From JAYPWI01 sp038135065 (lineage in GTDB: Bacteria > Actinomycetota > Acidimicrobiia > Acidimicrobiales > Poriferisodalaceae): DNA of 64,000 nt. This document shows positions 33,781-41,271 of the stretch, in pieces (the stretch's first letter is position 1; each line of letters opens with the position of its first letter). A model generated the notes under the pieces. That model was not told where the DNA came from. It did not search any database and was given only the letters and a program-made list of their open reading frames with translations. Location: the NCBI GenBank assembly GCA_038135065.1, contig JAYPWI010000011.1, positions 1 to 64,000 of the forward strand, in the 5' to 3' direction. A program made the translations under genes and the position numbers.

Positions 33781-34755
33781 ATGGATCTGCCCCTCAACGA
33801 CGCTCCCTACTACGACCAGTTCCACACCGGCATGGTCATCCCCGCCCTGCCCTCGGTGACGGTCACCGAGGCAGACAACGTGGCCTACCGGATGCTCACC
33901 GGGGATCAGCACCTGTTGAGCGCCGACCGGGGGCTGGCCGCCGCAGCCGCCGGGTTCGATGCGGGCATGGTCCACCCGGCCCTGGTCATGAACTACTCCA
34001 TCGGGCAGACCACCAACGCCACCCGCCGGGCCGTGGCGAACCTGTACTACCGGTCGGTGCGCATCCTGCGAGCCGTCGAGGTGGGTGAGACGCTGAGCAC
34101 CACCACCACGGTGCTCGGCCTCCAGGACGCGAAGCCCCGGGGCGACGCCCACCGGGGCAAGGTGTGGCTCGGCATCGAGACGTTCGGCGACAACGGTCCC
34201 GTAGCGCGCTACGAACGCTGTGCCCTGGTCAACAGCCGGGGGCCCGTGCCGGGCCACGCGGACGAGATCCCGGGCCCGAGCGACCCGGCCCCCCTCGACG
34301 AGTTGGCCGATCTCGCCCCGTCATGGGATCTGCGGGGCCTGCCCGGCACCGAGTGGGAGGTCGGGGCCGAGGTGGCCGACGCCATGCGCGACCACATCGA
34401 CATGGCCCCGTCGCTTGCTCGCATGACCTTCAACCAGGCCTTCGTGCACCGCGACCCTCATGCCAGCATCTACGGCCGCCGCCTCGTCTACGGCGGCCAT
34501 GTCCAGGGCCTGGCCCAGGCCTCGCTCACCCGCATGCTGCCCGGCCTGGCCACCGTCGTGGCCTGGGACGGTTGCGATCATGTGGGCCCCGCCTTCGAGG
34601 GCGACGTGATGGGCTTCCGTCACCGCCTGGTCGAGGAGCGTCCCATCGACGGTGCCCGTCTGCTCCGCTTCGAGGTCCGGGGCGCGGTGGCCGGCGACGA
34701 CGGGGAGTTGGGGGACGACATCCTGGTGTGGACCCCCATCGTCGTCGCTCCCTGA
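33781..34755 (+). CDS. MaoC-like double-hotdog hydratase/dehydratase
   Basis: 324 aa, long enough for two hotdog domains. The first has SVTVTEADNVAYRMLTGDQH and GMVHPALVMNYSIGQTTNAT, the second FNQAFVHRDPHASIYGRRLV and GGHVQGLAQASLTRMLPG with a later GDVMGFRHRLVEERPI. The HxDP-like hydratase element (VHRDPHA) suggests acyl-CoA hydration or dehydration as in MaoC and mesaconyl-CoA hydratases. Alone on its transcript unless it reads into the TauD gene 42 nt on. Confidence 0.75.
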   Translation: MDLPLNDAPYYDQFHTGMVIPALPSVTVTEADNVAYRMLTGDQHLLSADRGLAAAAAGFDAGMVHPALVMNYSIGQTTNATRRAVANLYYRSVRILRAVEVGETLSTTTTVLGLQDAKPRGDAHRGKVWLGIETFGDNGPVARYERCALVNSRGPVPGHADEIPGPSDPAPLDELADLAPSWDLRGLPGTEWEVGAEVADAMRDHIDMAPSLARMTFNQAFVHRDPHASIYGRRLVYGGHVQGLAQASLTRMLPGLATVVAWDGCDHVGPAFEGDVMGFRHRLVEERPIDGARLLRFEVRGAVAGDDGELGDDILVWTPIVVAP

Positions 34756-34769
34756 CCCTGCGCCGGCGA

Positions 34770-34775
34770 TAGCCT
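34770..34775 (+). promoter_or_regulatory. -10 box TAGCCT of the second TauD-type gene
   Basis: Here the start codon (34798) is about 16 nt past the expected RNA start and is preceded by AAGGGGGAAACG, so this is a short-leader, ribosome-binding-site transcript. Confidence 0.5.
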
Positions 34776-34797
34776 GTTCGCTGACAAGGGGGAAACG

Positions 34798-35688
34798 ATG
34801 AGCCTGACCATCGAACCACTCGACGCCTCGTTCGGAGCCCGGGTGACCGGCCTCGACGTCGATGCATTGGACGACGCCACCGTCGCCCAACTCCACCAGG
34901 CCTGGATGGACTACGCCCTGCTCGTGTTCCCCGCCGCCAACCTGAGTCGGGCCCAGCAGGTCGCCCTCGCGCGACGGTTCGGCGACATCGAGATCGAGAT
35001 GGCCCAGTTGGGCAACGTCAAGGCCGACGGTTCGCTGCGGCCAGACGACGGGACCGACGACATGATGAAGGTCAACCGGGGCAACATGGGGTGGCATCAC
35101 GACTCCACCTACATGCCGGTGCAGGCCAAGGGGGCCGTGTTCTGCGCGGAGGTGGTTCCGGAATCGGGTGGGGCGACCGGTTTCGCCGACATGCGGGCCG
35201 CCTTCGACGCGCTGGACCCGGCGATGCAGGACAAGATCGCCGATCTTCGGGCCCACCACTCGCTGTTCCACTCCCAGGCCAAGGTGGGACACCACGCCCA
35301 GGCGACCACCGAGATGAAGGTGACGCCGGACGAGGACAAGGGCGAGACCTACGGCGGCTACGGCTTCCACGACGGTCCGGTCTCCGTCCGTCCCCTGGTG
35401 AAGACCCATCCCGAAACGGGCCGCAAGAACCTCCTCGTCGGCCGGCACGCCTACGACATCGTGGGGATGGACGCCGAGGAGTCCGAGCAGCTGCTGGCCG
35501 AACTGATCGACTTCGCAGTGCAACCCGAACGGACCTACCACCACCAGTGGGAGGCCGGGGACGCCGTGCTCTGGGACAACCGTTGCCTGATGCACCGAGC
35601 CACCATGTGGCCCTTCGACGAGCCCAGGATCATGTGGCACTGTCGCATCGCCGGTGAACCGGCGAGCGAGGGTGCTCTCGCCGAATAG
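34798..35688 (+). CDS. TauD/TfdA-family Fe(II)/2-oxoglutarate dioxygenase, second copy
   Basis: 296 aa. Iron ligands H100 and D102 in WHHDSTYMPVQAKG, distal His in NRCLMHRATMWPFDE, and Arg in PRIMWHCRIAGEPA. The core from the HxD motif through FCAEVVPESGGATGFADMRA is close to that of the protein at 5809-6681, marking them as paralogues; the N-terminal 80 residues and a central insert (EMKVTPDEDKGETYGGYGFH) differ. It converges with the enolase-superfamily gene 28 nt away. Substrate unknown. Confidence 0.88.
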   Translation: MSLTIEPLDASFGARVTGLDVDALDDATVAQLHQAWMDYALLVFPAANLSRAQQVALARRFGDIEIEMAQLGNVKADGSLRPDDGTDDMMKVNRGNMGWHHDSTYMPVQAKGAVFCAEVVPESGGATGFADMRAAFDALDPAMQDKIADLRAHHSLFHSQAKVGHHAQATTEMKVTPDEDKGETYGGYGFHDGPVSVRPLVKTHPETGRKNLLVGRHAYDIVGMDAEESEQLLAELIDFAVQPERTYHHQWEAGDAVLWDNRCLMHRATMWPFDEPRIMWHCRIAGEPASEGALAE

Positions 35689-35716
35689 CAGCGGTCACCC
35701 CCCTCGGGGGGTCTGC

Positions 35717-36943
35717 TCAGCTGTCGTGACGGCGGGCGTCCACCAGCCCGTTGCCTTCCCGTGGTGGTCGCTCGGCAATGGCCTCGAGCACCGGCTCGGT
35801 GCCCCAACCCGGGCTGTCGTCCAGCACCAGATGCCCGTCCTCGAAGTGGGGGGCCACGGTGACCAGGTCGTCGTCCCAGGGGATGCGGTCGATGTCGGTC
35901 TCCATGATGCGAAGGTTGGGGACGGCGGCCGAGAAGTGGGCGTTCATCATGGTGCACAGGTGCCCGTAGAAGTTGTGGGGGGCCACGCTGGCCCCGAACC
36001 CGTCGGCGGCGGCCGCCATCTTGGTGGCCTGCCACATCCCGTTCCAGACCCCGTCGATGATGGGCACGTCGAGGGACTGGGCGGCCAGATACGGGGCGAA
36101 CTGACGGACCCCGAACAGGGTTTCCCCGCCGCTGATCTGACACCCGGCCTCCTGGCGTATCAGGGCCAGACCGTCGACCGAGTCGGTGTCGATCTCGATC
36201 CAGAAGAGGTCGAGGTCGGCCAGCGCCCGAACCATCCGCAGGTAGCCGCTGGTGAACGCGTTGTAGTTGAGGTCGAGCAGGAGGTCGACGTCGTCACCGG
36301 CCCCGTCGCGGAACGCCTCGAGGACGGAGCGGGTCTGGGCGATGAGATCCCGCTCGACGGGCAGGCCCGGTTCGAACGGTGTGCCGAACCCGGGGATCCA
36401 GCCCCGCAGCCGACCGTCGACCTGACGGAAGGTGTTGGTCTTGAGGGCAGTGAAGCCCGCGGCCCGGACCTCGGCCCCCAGGGCCCTGATCCCGTCGAGG
36501 TCGGTGACCGGGTTGCCGTAGAACTGGGGAAGGTTGACGCGCCAGGTGCCACAGTGTGACCAGTACACCCGGATCCGGTCCCGTACCTTGCCGCCGAGCA
36601 GGTCGTAGCAGGGCACCCCCAGGGTGCGGGCCTTGGCGTCGAGCAGGGCGTTCTCGATGGCTCCGATGGCCTGACCGACCACCCCACCTGCTGCGGGCCG
36701 GGTTCGGGCGAACAGGCGGTGGTAGATCTGCTCGTGGTCCATCACCGAGCGGCCCAGCACGATGGAGGACAGGGTGCCGATGGCCGTGGTCACCCCCGGT
36801 GAGCCGAAGCCTTCGTCGTACTCGGCCCACCCCTGCACCCCGTCGGTGGTGGTGACCCTCAGGTAGTGGTAGTTCCGCCATCCGGCGTCGCAAGCAAAGG
36901 TGTCGATGGCCTCGACGGCGGTTCCGGTCCGGTCTGTGCTCAT
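35717..36943 (-). CDS. Enolase-superfamily enzyme (mandelate racemase/muconate lactonizing type)
   Basis: 408 aa with the capping domain (HYLRVTTTDGVQGWAEYDEG) and barrel. Metal ligands are visible as Asp in VDLLLDLNYNAFT, Glu in LFWIEIDTDSVDG and Glu in ISGGETLFGVRQF; acid/base candidates are Lys in FTALKTNTFRQ and His in SVAPHNFYGHL. These abstract an alpha proton from carboxylate substrates such as acid sugars. The SHC sequence after RDRIRVYW is unusual for dehydratases, and I do not assign a sugar acid. Confidence 0.83.
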   Translation of the reverse strand: MSTDRTGTAVEAIDTFACDAGWRNYHYLRVTTTDGVQGWAEYDEGFGSPGVTTAIGTLSSIVLGRSVMDHEQIYHRLFARTRPAAGGVVGQAIGAIENALLDAKARTLGVPCYDLLGGKVRDRIRVYWSHCGTWRVNLPQFYGNPVTDLDGIRALGAEVRAAGFTALKTNTFRQVDGRLRGWIPGFGTPFEPGLPVERDLIAQTRSVLEAFRDGAGDDVDLLLDLNYNAFTSGYLRMVRALADLDLFWIEIDTDSVDGLALIRQEAGCQISGGETLFGVRQFAPYLAAQSLDVPIIDGVWNGMWQATKMAAAADGFGASVAPHNFYGHLCTMMNAHFSAAVPNLRIMETDIDRIPWDDDLVTVAPHFEDGHLVLDDSPGWGTEPVLEAIAERPPREGNGLVDARRHDS

Positions 36944-36950
36944 GGCGGTC

Positions 36951-36956
36951 AGTTTC
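36951..36956 (-). promoter_or_regulatory. -10 box GAAACT of the enolase-superfamily gene
   Basis: GAAACT, 7 nt, ATG at 36943 on the minus strand. It shares a 61-bp divergent region with the plus-strand box at 36993. Confidence 0.4.
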
Positions 36957-36992
36957 CCATGAGCGACGCGATCGGGGGGACGGGCCGCGGAC

Positions 36993-36998
36993 TAGCCT
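36993..36998 (+). promoter_or_regulatory. -10 box TAGCCT of the candidate selenoprotein gene
   Basis: TAGCCT, CGTCCC, ATG at 37005. It fixes the start of the recoded gene and shows that the gene is transcribed on its own. Confidence 0.55.
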
Positions 36999-37004
36999 CG
37001 TCCC

Positions 37005-38156
37005 ATGACGTCTGCCACCGAGTTGATGGAGCGATCACACACCAGCGGGTCGGGGAGCGTTCGCGCCGACCTGACGGCGGCCATGAGCGCGGTGTGGGAG
37101 CGGCTCGGACAGCCCGGTGCCTCGTGGACGGGAGCTCAGCGGGTGGGCATGGCCCGGGTGGTCCGGTCTGCCCTGGCCGACGGTGAGGTGCTGCCCCCCT
37201 GGGTGCGTCCTTCCACCGTCGACGACCGGGTGGCCGATCCCGACGTCGCGCCTCACGTCGGTGATGCCCTGTACCGCCTCACCCGCCACGCAGCGACCCT
37301 GTCCGCCGAGTGGTACAGCGAGACCCTGGATCTGGCCGAGATGACACCCCAACAGTGGGTGGAAGCCATCGAGGTGGTCATCGCGGTGGTGGCCGTGGAC
37401 GGGTTCTGCGCCGCCGCCGGGTTGGCACCCCCCGATCTCCCCGTCCCTGCCGAGGGGCTGCCCTTTGGGGTGGGGTCGGTCCCGGCGAGGCCGGCCCGCC
37501 ACCACTGGGTGCCCGTGCTCCATCTCGAGGACGACGCAGAGGGCTACTGGGGTTCGATGACCACGGTGGCACCGGTGATCCGGGCCCTGTCGGCGGTGCC
37601 GTCGTCGCATCGGACCATGTTCGAGCTCATCGAAGTGATGTACATGGACGGGCCGGCGATGGCCGACATGGAATGGACCAGGGGAACCCTCGACCGCCGG
37701 CAGATCGAACTGGTGGCCTCTCGTCTGGCCGCATTGCGGGAGTGCTTCTACTGAACGGCGGCCCACAGTGGTCTGCTCCGTGCGAGCGGCCTCGCCACCG
37801 GTATCGACACCGCCGACGCCATCGACACCATCGGCACCGCTGCCTCCCATGACCATGGAGCCGCCGACGAGGACGGTGGTGTGCCACACGCCGGTCTCCT
37901 GGGCCGGTTCGTCGATGCAGCAGTCGGTCAGGCCGGCGACTTGGACGATGTGCGGGCCGAGCTGGTCGCAGCGACCGACGAGGCGTTCATGATCGATGCT
38001 GCAGCGGTGATCGGAGCATTCGAGATGATGACCCGGGTGGCAGATGGCACGGGCACTGTGCACCCCGAGGCTCGGATGGAGGCCTTCGGGCCGGTCCGGG
38101 AAGCCCTCGGTCTCGACGACTACGCCTCGGCCCGCCGGGCATCCCCGGCCGACTAG
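37005..38156 (+). CDS. Candidate selenoprotein: AhpD-like protein with in-frame TGA (Sec250)
   Basis: 383 residues if the TGA at 37752-37754 is read as selenocysteine. The codons around it encode ALRECFY-U-TAAHSGLL: a CxxUxxxH motif, that is the AhpD redox motif CxxCxxxH with the second Cys replaced. Before it, TLDRRQIELVASRLAALREC is the usual AhpD helix, and the N-terminal half looks like a degenerate second AhpD unit (WVEAIEVVIAVVAVDGF). After it the same frame stays open for 133 codons with strong G/C third positions up to TAG at 38156, and a stem-loop with a GGUCUG loop follows the TGA directly. Read as a stop, it would leave a 249-aa protein ending in the middle of its active site. Likely a thiol peroxidase-like redox enzyme. 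Confidence 0.85.
37755..37791 (+). promoter_or_regulatory. Candidate bacterial SECIS element
   Basis: Immediately 3' of the TGA. CAC (37764-37766) pairs with GUG (37780-37782), G68 with C78 beyond an A-C mismatch, around the 9-nt loop UGGUCUGCU; an outer GGCC (37760-37763) pairs with GGCC (37788-37791). A G lies at loop position 2, 16 nt after the TGA. The GGUCUG core resembles the loop of the E. coli fdhF element that binds SelB. Confidence 0.65.
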
Positions 38157-38191
38157 CCATAGCCGTCGGGTCGGGGGCCGTGGTCTGGGGC

Positions 38192-38197
38192 TACGCT
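38192..38197 (+). promoter_or_regulatory. -10 box TACGCT of the cupin gene
   Basis: TACGCT, GGACCG, ATG at 38204. It argues against the in-frame upstream codon at 38180 as the start. Confidence 0.5.
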
Positions 38198-38203
38198 GGA
38201 CCG

Positions 38204-38665
38204 ATGGTGCAGCTCAGCAACACTCGCAGCCGTTTCGACGATTCCAACATCACGTGGCGACCGCTGCGGGGCTATGACGGTCTGTACCTCTGGGTGCTCG
38301 GGGTCAACCATGAGCGCCAGCAGGTCGACATCTTCTTCCGGCTCGACCCTGGGGCCCGCTGCCCGGGGCACCGTCACGTCGGCCCGACCGACACCCTGGT
38401 GGTCGACGGCGAACAGCGGACCTGGGAGCTGCGGGACGGGGAGTGGTTCCTCGACGAGGTGCGGGGCCCCGGCGCCTTCGGATCCAACGAGGGTGATCAT
38501 CTGCACTCCGAGGAAGGTGGGGCCGATGGGGCCGTCGTCCATCTCTCGATGACAGCGGTCGACGGGGTCATCTGGGAGACCTACGACGACATGGCCGTCG
38601 AGTTGCAATCGGTGACCACGGTGGACGACTTCCAGCGAGCACTCGACCGCCAGCAGCACGCCTGA
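38204..38665 (+). CDS. Cupin-domain protein
   Basis: 153 aa beta-barrel of the ChrR-like cupin type: metal-binding motif 1 as GARCPGHRHVGPTDTLVVDG (His-x-His then Glu replaced by Asp/Thr) and motif 2 near GSNEGDHLHSEEGG. It may bind a divalent metal and act as a dioxygenase or a sensor. There is no associated sigma factor here, so the ChrR anti-sigma role is unlikely. Own promoter; next gene 28 nt on also has one. Confidence 0.72.
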   Translation: MVQLSNTRSRFDDSNITWRPLRGYDGLYLWVLGVNHERQQVDIFFRLDPGARCPGHRHVGPTDTLVVDGEQRTWELRDGEWFLDEVRGPGAFGSNEGDHLHSEEGGADGAVVHLSMTAVDGVIWETYDDMAVELQSVTTVDDFQRALDRQQHA

Positions 38666-38681
38666 GGTCCTGCGGGCGGGC

Positions 38682-38687
38682 TACCCT
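38682..38687 (+). promoter_or_regulatory. -10 box TACCCT of the Rid-amidohydrolase-EthD operon
   Basis: TACCCT, CGCCCG, ATG at 38694. Three closely spaced genes to 40991 follow. Confidence 0.5.
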
Positions 38688-38693
38688 CGCCCG

Positions 38694-39092
38694 ATGATCG
38701 AAGTTCACGCAACCACCCCCCGGCTCGAGGCGGCTATGGGCCGCTATGGGATCAAAAACTCCACAGCGATTCGGGTCGACAACCTGATCATGTTCAGCGG
38801 GCTCACCGGTCTCGACCTCGAGACCGGAGCGGTCGTCGAGGGCGGGTTCGAGGGGCAGGCCCGCCACGCCCTGCGCATTTTCGAGGACATCCTCGGGGAC
38901 CTGGGCCTCACCCTCGACAACGTCGTCAAGGTCACCTGCCAGTTGCGCAACATCGACGACTTCGCCACCTGGAACGACGTGTTCCTCGACGTGTTCGACG
39001 CCCCGTACCCATGTCGGACCACCACCGGGGCTCCCTTGGTGGTGGGCGACATCGAGGTGGAGATCACCGCGTCCATCGAACCCCGCCGCTGA
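38694..39092 (+). CDS. RidA/YjgF/UK114-family protein
   Basis: 132 aa. NLIMFSGLTGLDLETGAVVE, GFEGQARHALRIFEDILGDL, NVVKVTCQLRNIDDFATWND and GAPLVVGDIEVEITASI follow the Rid-family order. The C-terminal Arg that binds the substrate carboxylate in true RidA is replaced around PYPCRTTTGAP, where an Arg is nonetheless present. Members hydrolyse reactive enamine/imine intermediates or act in ring-fission pathways. Followed after 13 nt by the amidohydrolase gene. Confidence 0.85.
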   Translation: MIEVHATTPRLEAAMGRYGIKNSTAIRVDNLIMFSGLTGLDLETGAVVEGGFEGQARHALRIFEDILGDLGLTLDNVVKVTCQLRNIDDFATWNDVFLDVFDAPYPCRTTTGAPLVVGDIEVEITASIEPRR

Positions 39093-39105
39093 GAAGGGAC
39101 AGCCC

Positions 39106-40317
39106 ATGCCCTACGTCACCGACCGCTTCGTCCACGACGCCGATGCCCACATCATGGAGACACCGGACTGGCTCGACGCCTACCTCGACCCCGGCCTCGA
39201 GGACCGCTACGAGCGGCGGACCTTCACCGGCGGGGTCGGTGGTTCGGGAAGCTTCGACGTCGACCGCTTCTTCGATCACGTGCGGCGCCAGCAGGCCGAC
39301 GCCGAGTACCGCGCCCACGACGCCGACCAGATCATGATCCGCAAGAACTGGGATGCCCCTGGTTCGTTCATTGCCGACGATCGGCCCGCCGCCCTCGATG
39401 CCATGGGGTTCCAGAGCCAGCTGGTGTTCAACACCTTCGACAGCGAGTACCTCGAGCGGCTCGAGCACGGCACCGACCGCGACCTGATGGTGGGGGTGAG
39501 TCGGGCCCACAACCGGGCCATGGTCGAGTTCACCTCGGTAGACCACCGACTCCTGCCCACCTGCTACGTGCCCCTGGCCGACCGGGACGTCGCCGGCCGT
39601 CTGGCTCGTGAGGCGGTGGAGGTCGGGGCCGCCGCTCTGCTGATCGCGTCGAGTTGCCCCAAGGGCCACTCCCCGTCGCACATCGAACTCGACCCTGTCT
39701 GGGCGACGGCCAGCGAGGCAGGGATTCCCGTGGTGTTCCATGTCGGGGGCGGTGGCCGGCTCATCAACCCCGACTACTTCGTCAACGGACGCCCCATTCC
39801 CCCCGACTTCCACGGGGGCGGGGAGAACTTCCGCTCGGTCGACTACATGGCCATTCCCGGTCCGCCTATGCAGACCCTGGCCACCATGATCTTCGACGGG
39901 GTGCTGGAGCGGTTCCCGTCCCTCAAGATCGGTGTCATCGAGCAGGGGGCGATTTGGGTACCGGGCTGGATGCGCCAGATGGAATCGGCCTTCGACGCCT
40001 TCTCCCGCCACGAGGACCGGTTGGGCGCTCTGTCGCTACGGCCCAGCGAGTACGTGCAACGGCAGATCCGGGCCACCCCGTACCCGACCGAGGACGTCGG
40101 CTGGATCGCCGCCCAGGGGTGTGAGGACGTGGTGATGTTCTCGTCGGACTACCCCCACGTGGAAGGTGGCCGGCGCCCCATGGAGCGCTTCGAGCGGTCG
40201 TTGGGCGACGTCGACGAGGCTCTCCGTCAGCGGTTCTACGCAGGGAACTTCGCCGACCTGATGGGCTCGGCCCTCGACGGGCTGCCCCCGGTCGATGCCG
40301 GGGTGCTGCGGCCATGA
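39106..40317 (+). CDS. Amidohydrolase-2 family metal-dependent hydrolase/decarboxylase
   Basis: 403 aa TIM-barrel of the ACMSD/amidohydrolase-2 type. N-terminal DADAHIMETPDWLDAYLDPG, central VVFHVGGGGRLINPDYF with a metal His, KIGVIEQGAIWVPGW, and catalytic Asp in MFSSDYPHVEGGRRP. The first His of the usual HxH is replaced by Ala (DADAHI), so only one N-terminal ligand is certain. ATG follows GAAGGGACAGCCC. Relatives act on carboxylated or ring-fission compounds. The stop overlaps the EthD gene by 4 nt. Confidence 0.83.
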   Translation: MPYVTDRFVHDADAHIMETPDWLDAYLDPGLEDRYERRTFTGGVGGSGSFDVDRFFDHVRRQQADAEYRAHDADQIMIRKNWDAPGSFIADDRPAALDAMGFQSQLVFNTFDSEYLERLEHGTDRDLMVGVSRAHNRAMVEFTSVDHRLLPTCYVPLADRDVAGRLAREAVEVGAAALLIASSCPKGHSPSHIELDPVWATASEAGIPVVFHVGGGGRLINPDYFVNGRPIPPDFHGGGENFRSVDYMAIPGPPMQTLATMIFDGVLERFPSLKIGVIEQGAIWVPGWMRQMESAFDAFSRHEDRLGALSLRPSEYVQRQIRATPYPTEDVGWIAAQGCEDVVMFSSDYPHVEGGRRPMERFERSLGDVDEALRQRFYAGNFADLMGSALDGLPPVDAGVLRP

Positions 40318-40991
40318 TCAAGGTCATGGAAATCGTGCGGCGACGGGCCGGGATGGACGTGGAAGCGTTCCAGGCCTACTGGCTCGACGTACACGGCCCC
40401 ATCGTGTCCCGTCTGCCGGGCCTGCGCCGCTACGTGCAGAGTCATCCGCGGCTGGGCGGGTACCGGCGAGGGGACATGCCCTTCGACGGGATCGCCGAGC
40501 TGTGGTTCGACGACAAGGCCGCCTTGGCCGCCATCGCGTCGACGGTCGAGTTCGCCGCAGCGAAGGCCGACGAACCCAACTTCATCGACACCGAGAGCCT
40601 GATCGAGCTCGTGGTCGACGACCACCTCATCAAGGACGGCCCGGTGACACCGGGCGCCCTCAAGAACGTCGAGTTCCTCCACCTCTCCACGGACCTGGGC
40701 CCCGAAGAGGGGCACCGCTACTGGCTCGAGCATCACGGCCCGCTGGCCGCCCGCATCCCGACCCTCAGCCGGTACGTACAGAGTCACGTGCGGCCCGGGG
40801 CCTACGGCCGGGCGACACCACCCCCCTTCGACGGGGTTGCCCTGACCTGGTGGGCCGACCTCGACGCCATGCGCGCCTCGGCCGAGAGCCTCGAGTACGC
40901 GGCCACCCGGGCCGACGAACCCAACTTCATCGCCGGGACACCGCCGGTGATCCTGACCAACGAGCACGTGTTGGTCGACAACTCGGCCTGA
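40314..40991 (+). CDS. Tandem EthD-domain protein
   Basis: 225 aa with two EthD (dimeric alpha/beta barrel) repeats, about 1-105 and 115-220. The repeats share FQAYWLDVHGPIVSRLPGL / GHRYWLEHHGPLAARIPTL, YVQSH, PFDGIA / PFDGVA, and ADEPNFI. Such domains usually dimerise to form the barrel, so this protein carries both halves in one chain. EthD-like proteins occur next to catabolic monooxygenases and hydrolases with mostly unknown roles. Coupled to the amidohydrolase gene through ATGA. Confidence 0.8.
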   Translation: MIKVMEIVRRRAGMDVEAFQAYWLDVHGPIVSRLPGLRRYVQSHPRLGGYRRGDMPFDGIAELWFDDKAALAAIASTVEFAAAKADEPNFIDTESLIELVVDDHLIKDGPVTPGALKNVEFLHLSTDLGPEEGHRYWLEHHGPLAARIPTLSRYVQSHVRPGAYGRATPPPFDGVALTWWADLDAMRASAESLEYAATRADEPNFIAGTPPVILTNEHVLVDNSA

Positions 40992-40999
40992 GGGGCCAG

Positions 41000-41194
41000 T
41001 CAGCCGACGCCGGGGCGAGAGCTGGCGGCGTCGTCGAGATCGTCGTCGTCGTCCACCTCGGCTGCCACGGACTCCACCGTGCGTCCCGGTTGCAGATGGA
41101 GGATCTCCTCCACCCGGTGAATCATCTCCGCAGCACGGACCGGGCCGTACATGTTCTCGAAAATCATGCGCTGCTGATCGATGGTTCGAGCCAT
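41000..41194 (-). CDS. Small acidic hypothetical protein
   Basis: 64 aa, opening MARTIDQQRMIFENMYGPVR and ending in an Asp-rich tail (a run of five Asp, then LDDAASSRPGVG). It has a plausible -10 box CAAGAT 6 nt before the ATG. The N-terminal 40 residues look like an amphipathic helix pair; the tail is probably disordered. I do not recognise a family. It fills the gap between two plus-strand units and could be a real small gene, with moderate doubt. Confidence 0.45.
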   Translation of the reverse strand: MARTIDQQRMIFENMYGPVRAAEMIHRVEEILHLQPGRTVESVAAEVDDDDDLDDAASSRPGVG

Positions 41195-41200
41195 ATGCCC

Positions 41201-41206
41201 ATCTTG
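41201..41206 (-). promoter_or_regulatory. -10 box CAAGAT of the small acidic protein gene
   Basis: CAAGAT, GGGCAT, ATG at 41194 on the minus strand. It lacks the first T and is the weakest box reported here. Confidence 0.35.
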
Positions 41207-41259
41207 GCATTCCGCCACGGTCCTGTGGAGGGTCGAAGGTCATGGGCTCGGGCACCGTC

Positions 41260-41265
41260 TAGCCT
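41260..41265 (+). promoter_or_regulatory. -10 box TAGCCT of the carotenoid oxygenase gene
   Basis: TAGCCT, GCTGAC, ATG at 41272. Confidence 0.5.
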
Positions 41266-41271
41266 GCTGAC

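Noticed and set aside
37005..37754. Real stop codon or pseudogene at the TGA
   Set aside because: A chance nonsense mutation would have to hit the second Cys of CxxC, leave the rest of the frame intact and be followed by a GGUCUG stem-loop. Still possible if the genome lacks Sec machinery.
37881..38156. Separate 91-aa gene starting at ATG 37881
   Set aside because: It is in the same frame as the AhpD-like gene, has no ribosome site or -10 box, and is better explained as the second part of the TGA-recoded protein.
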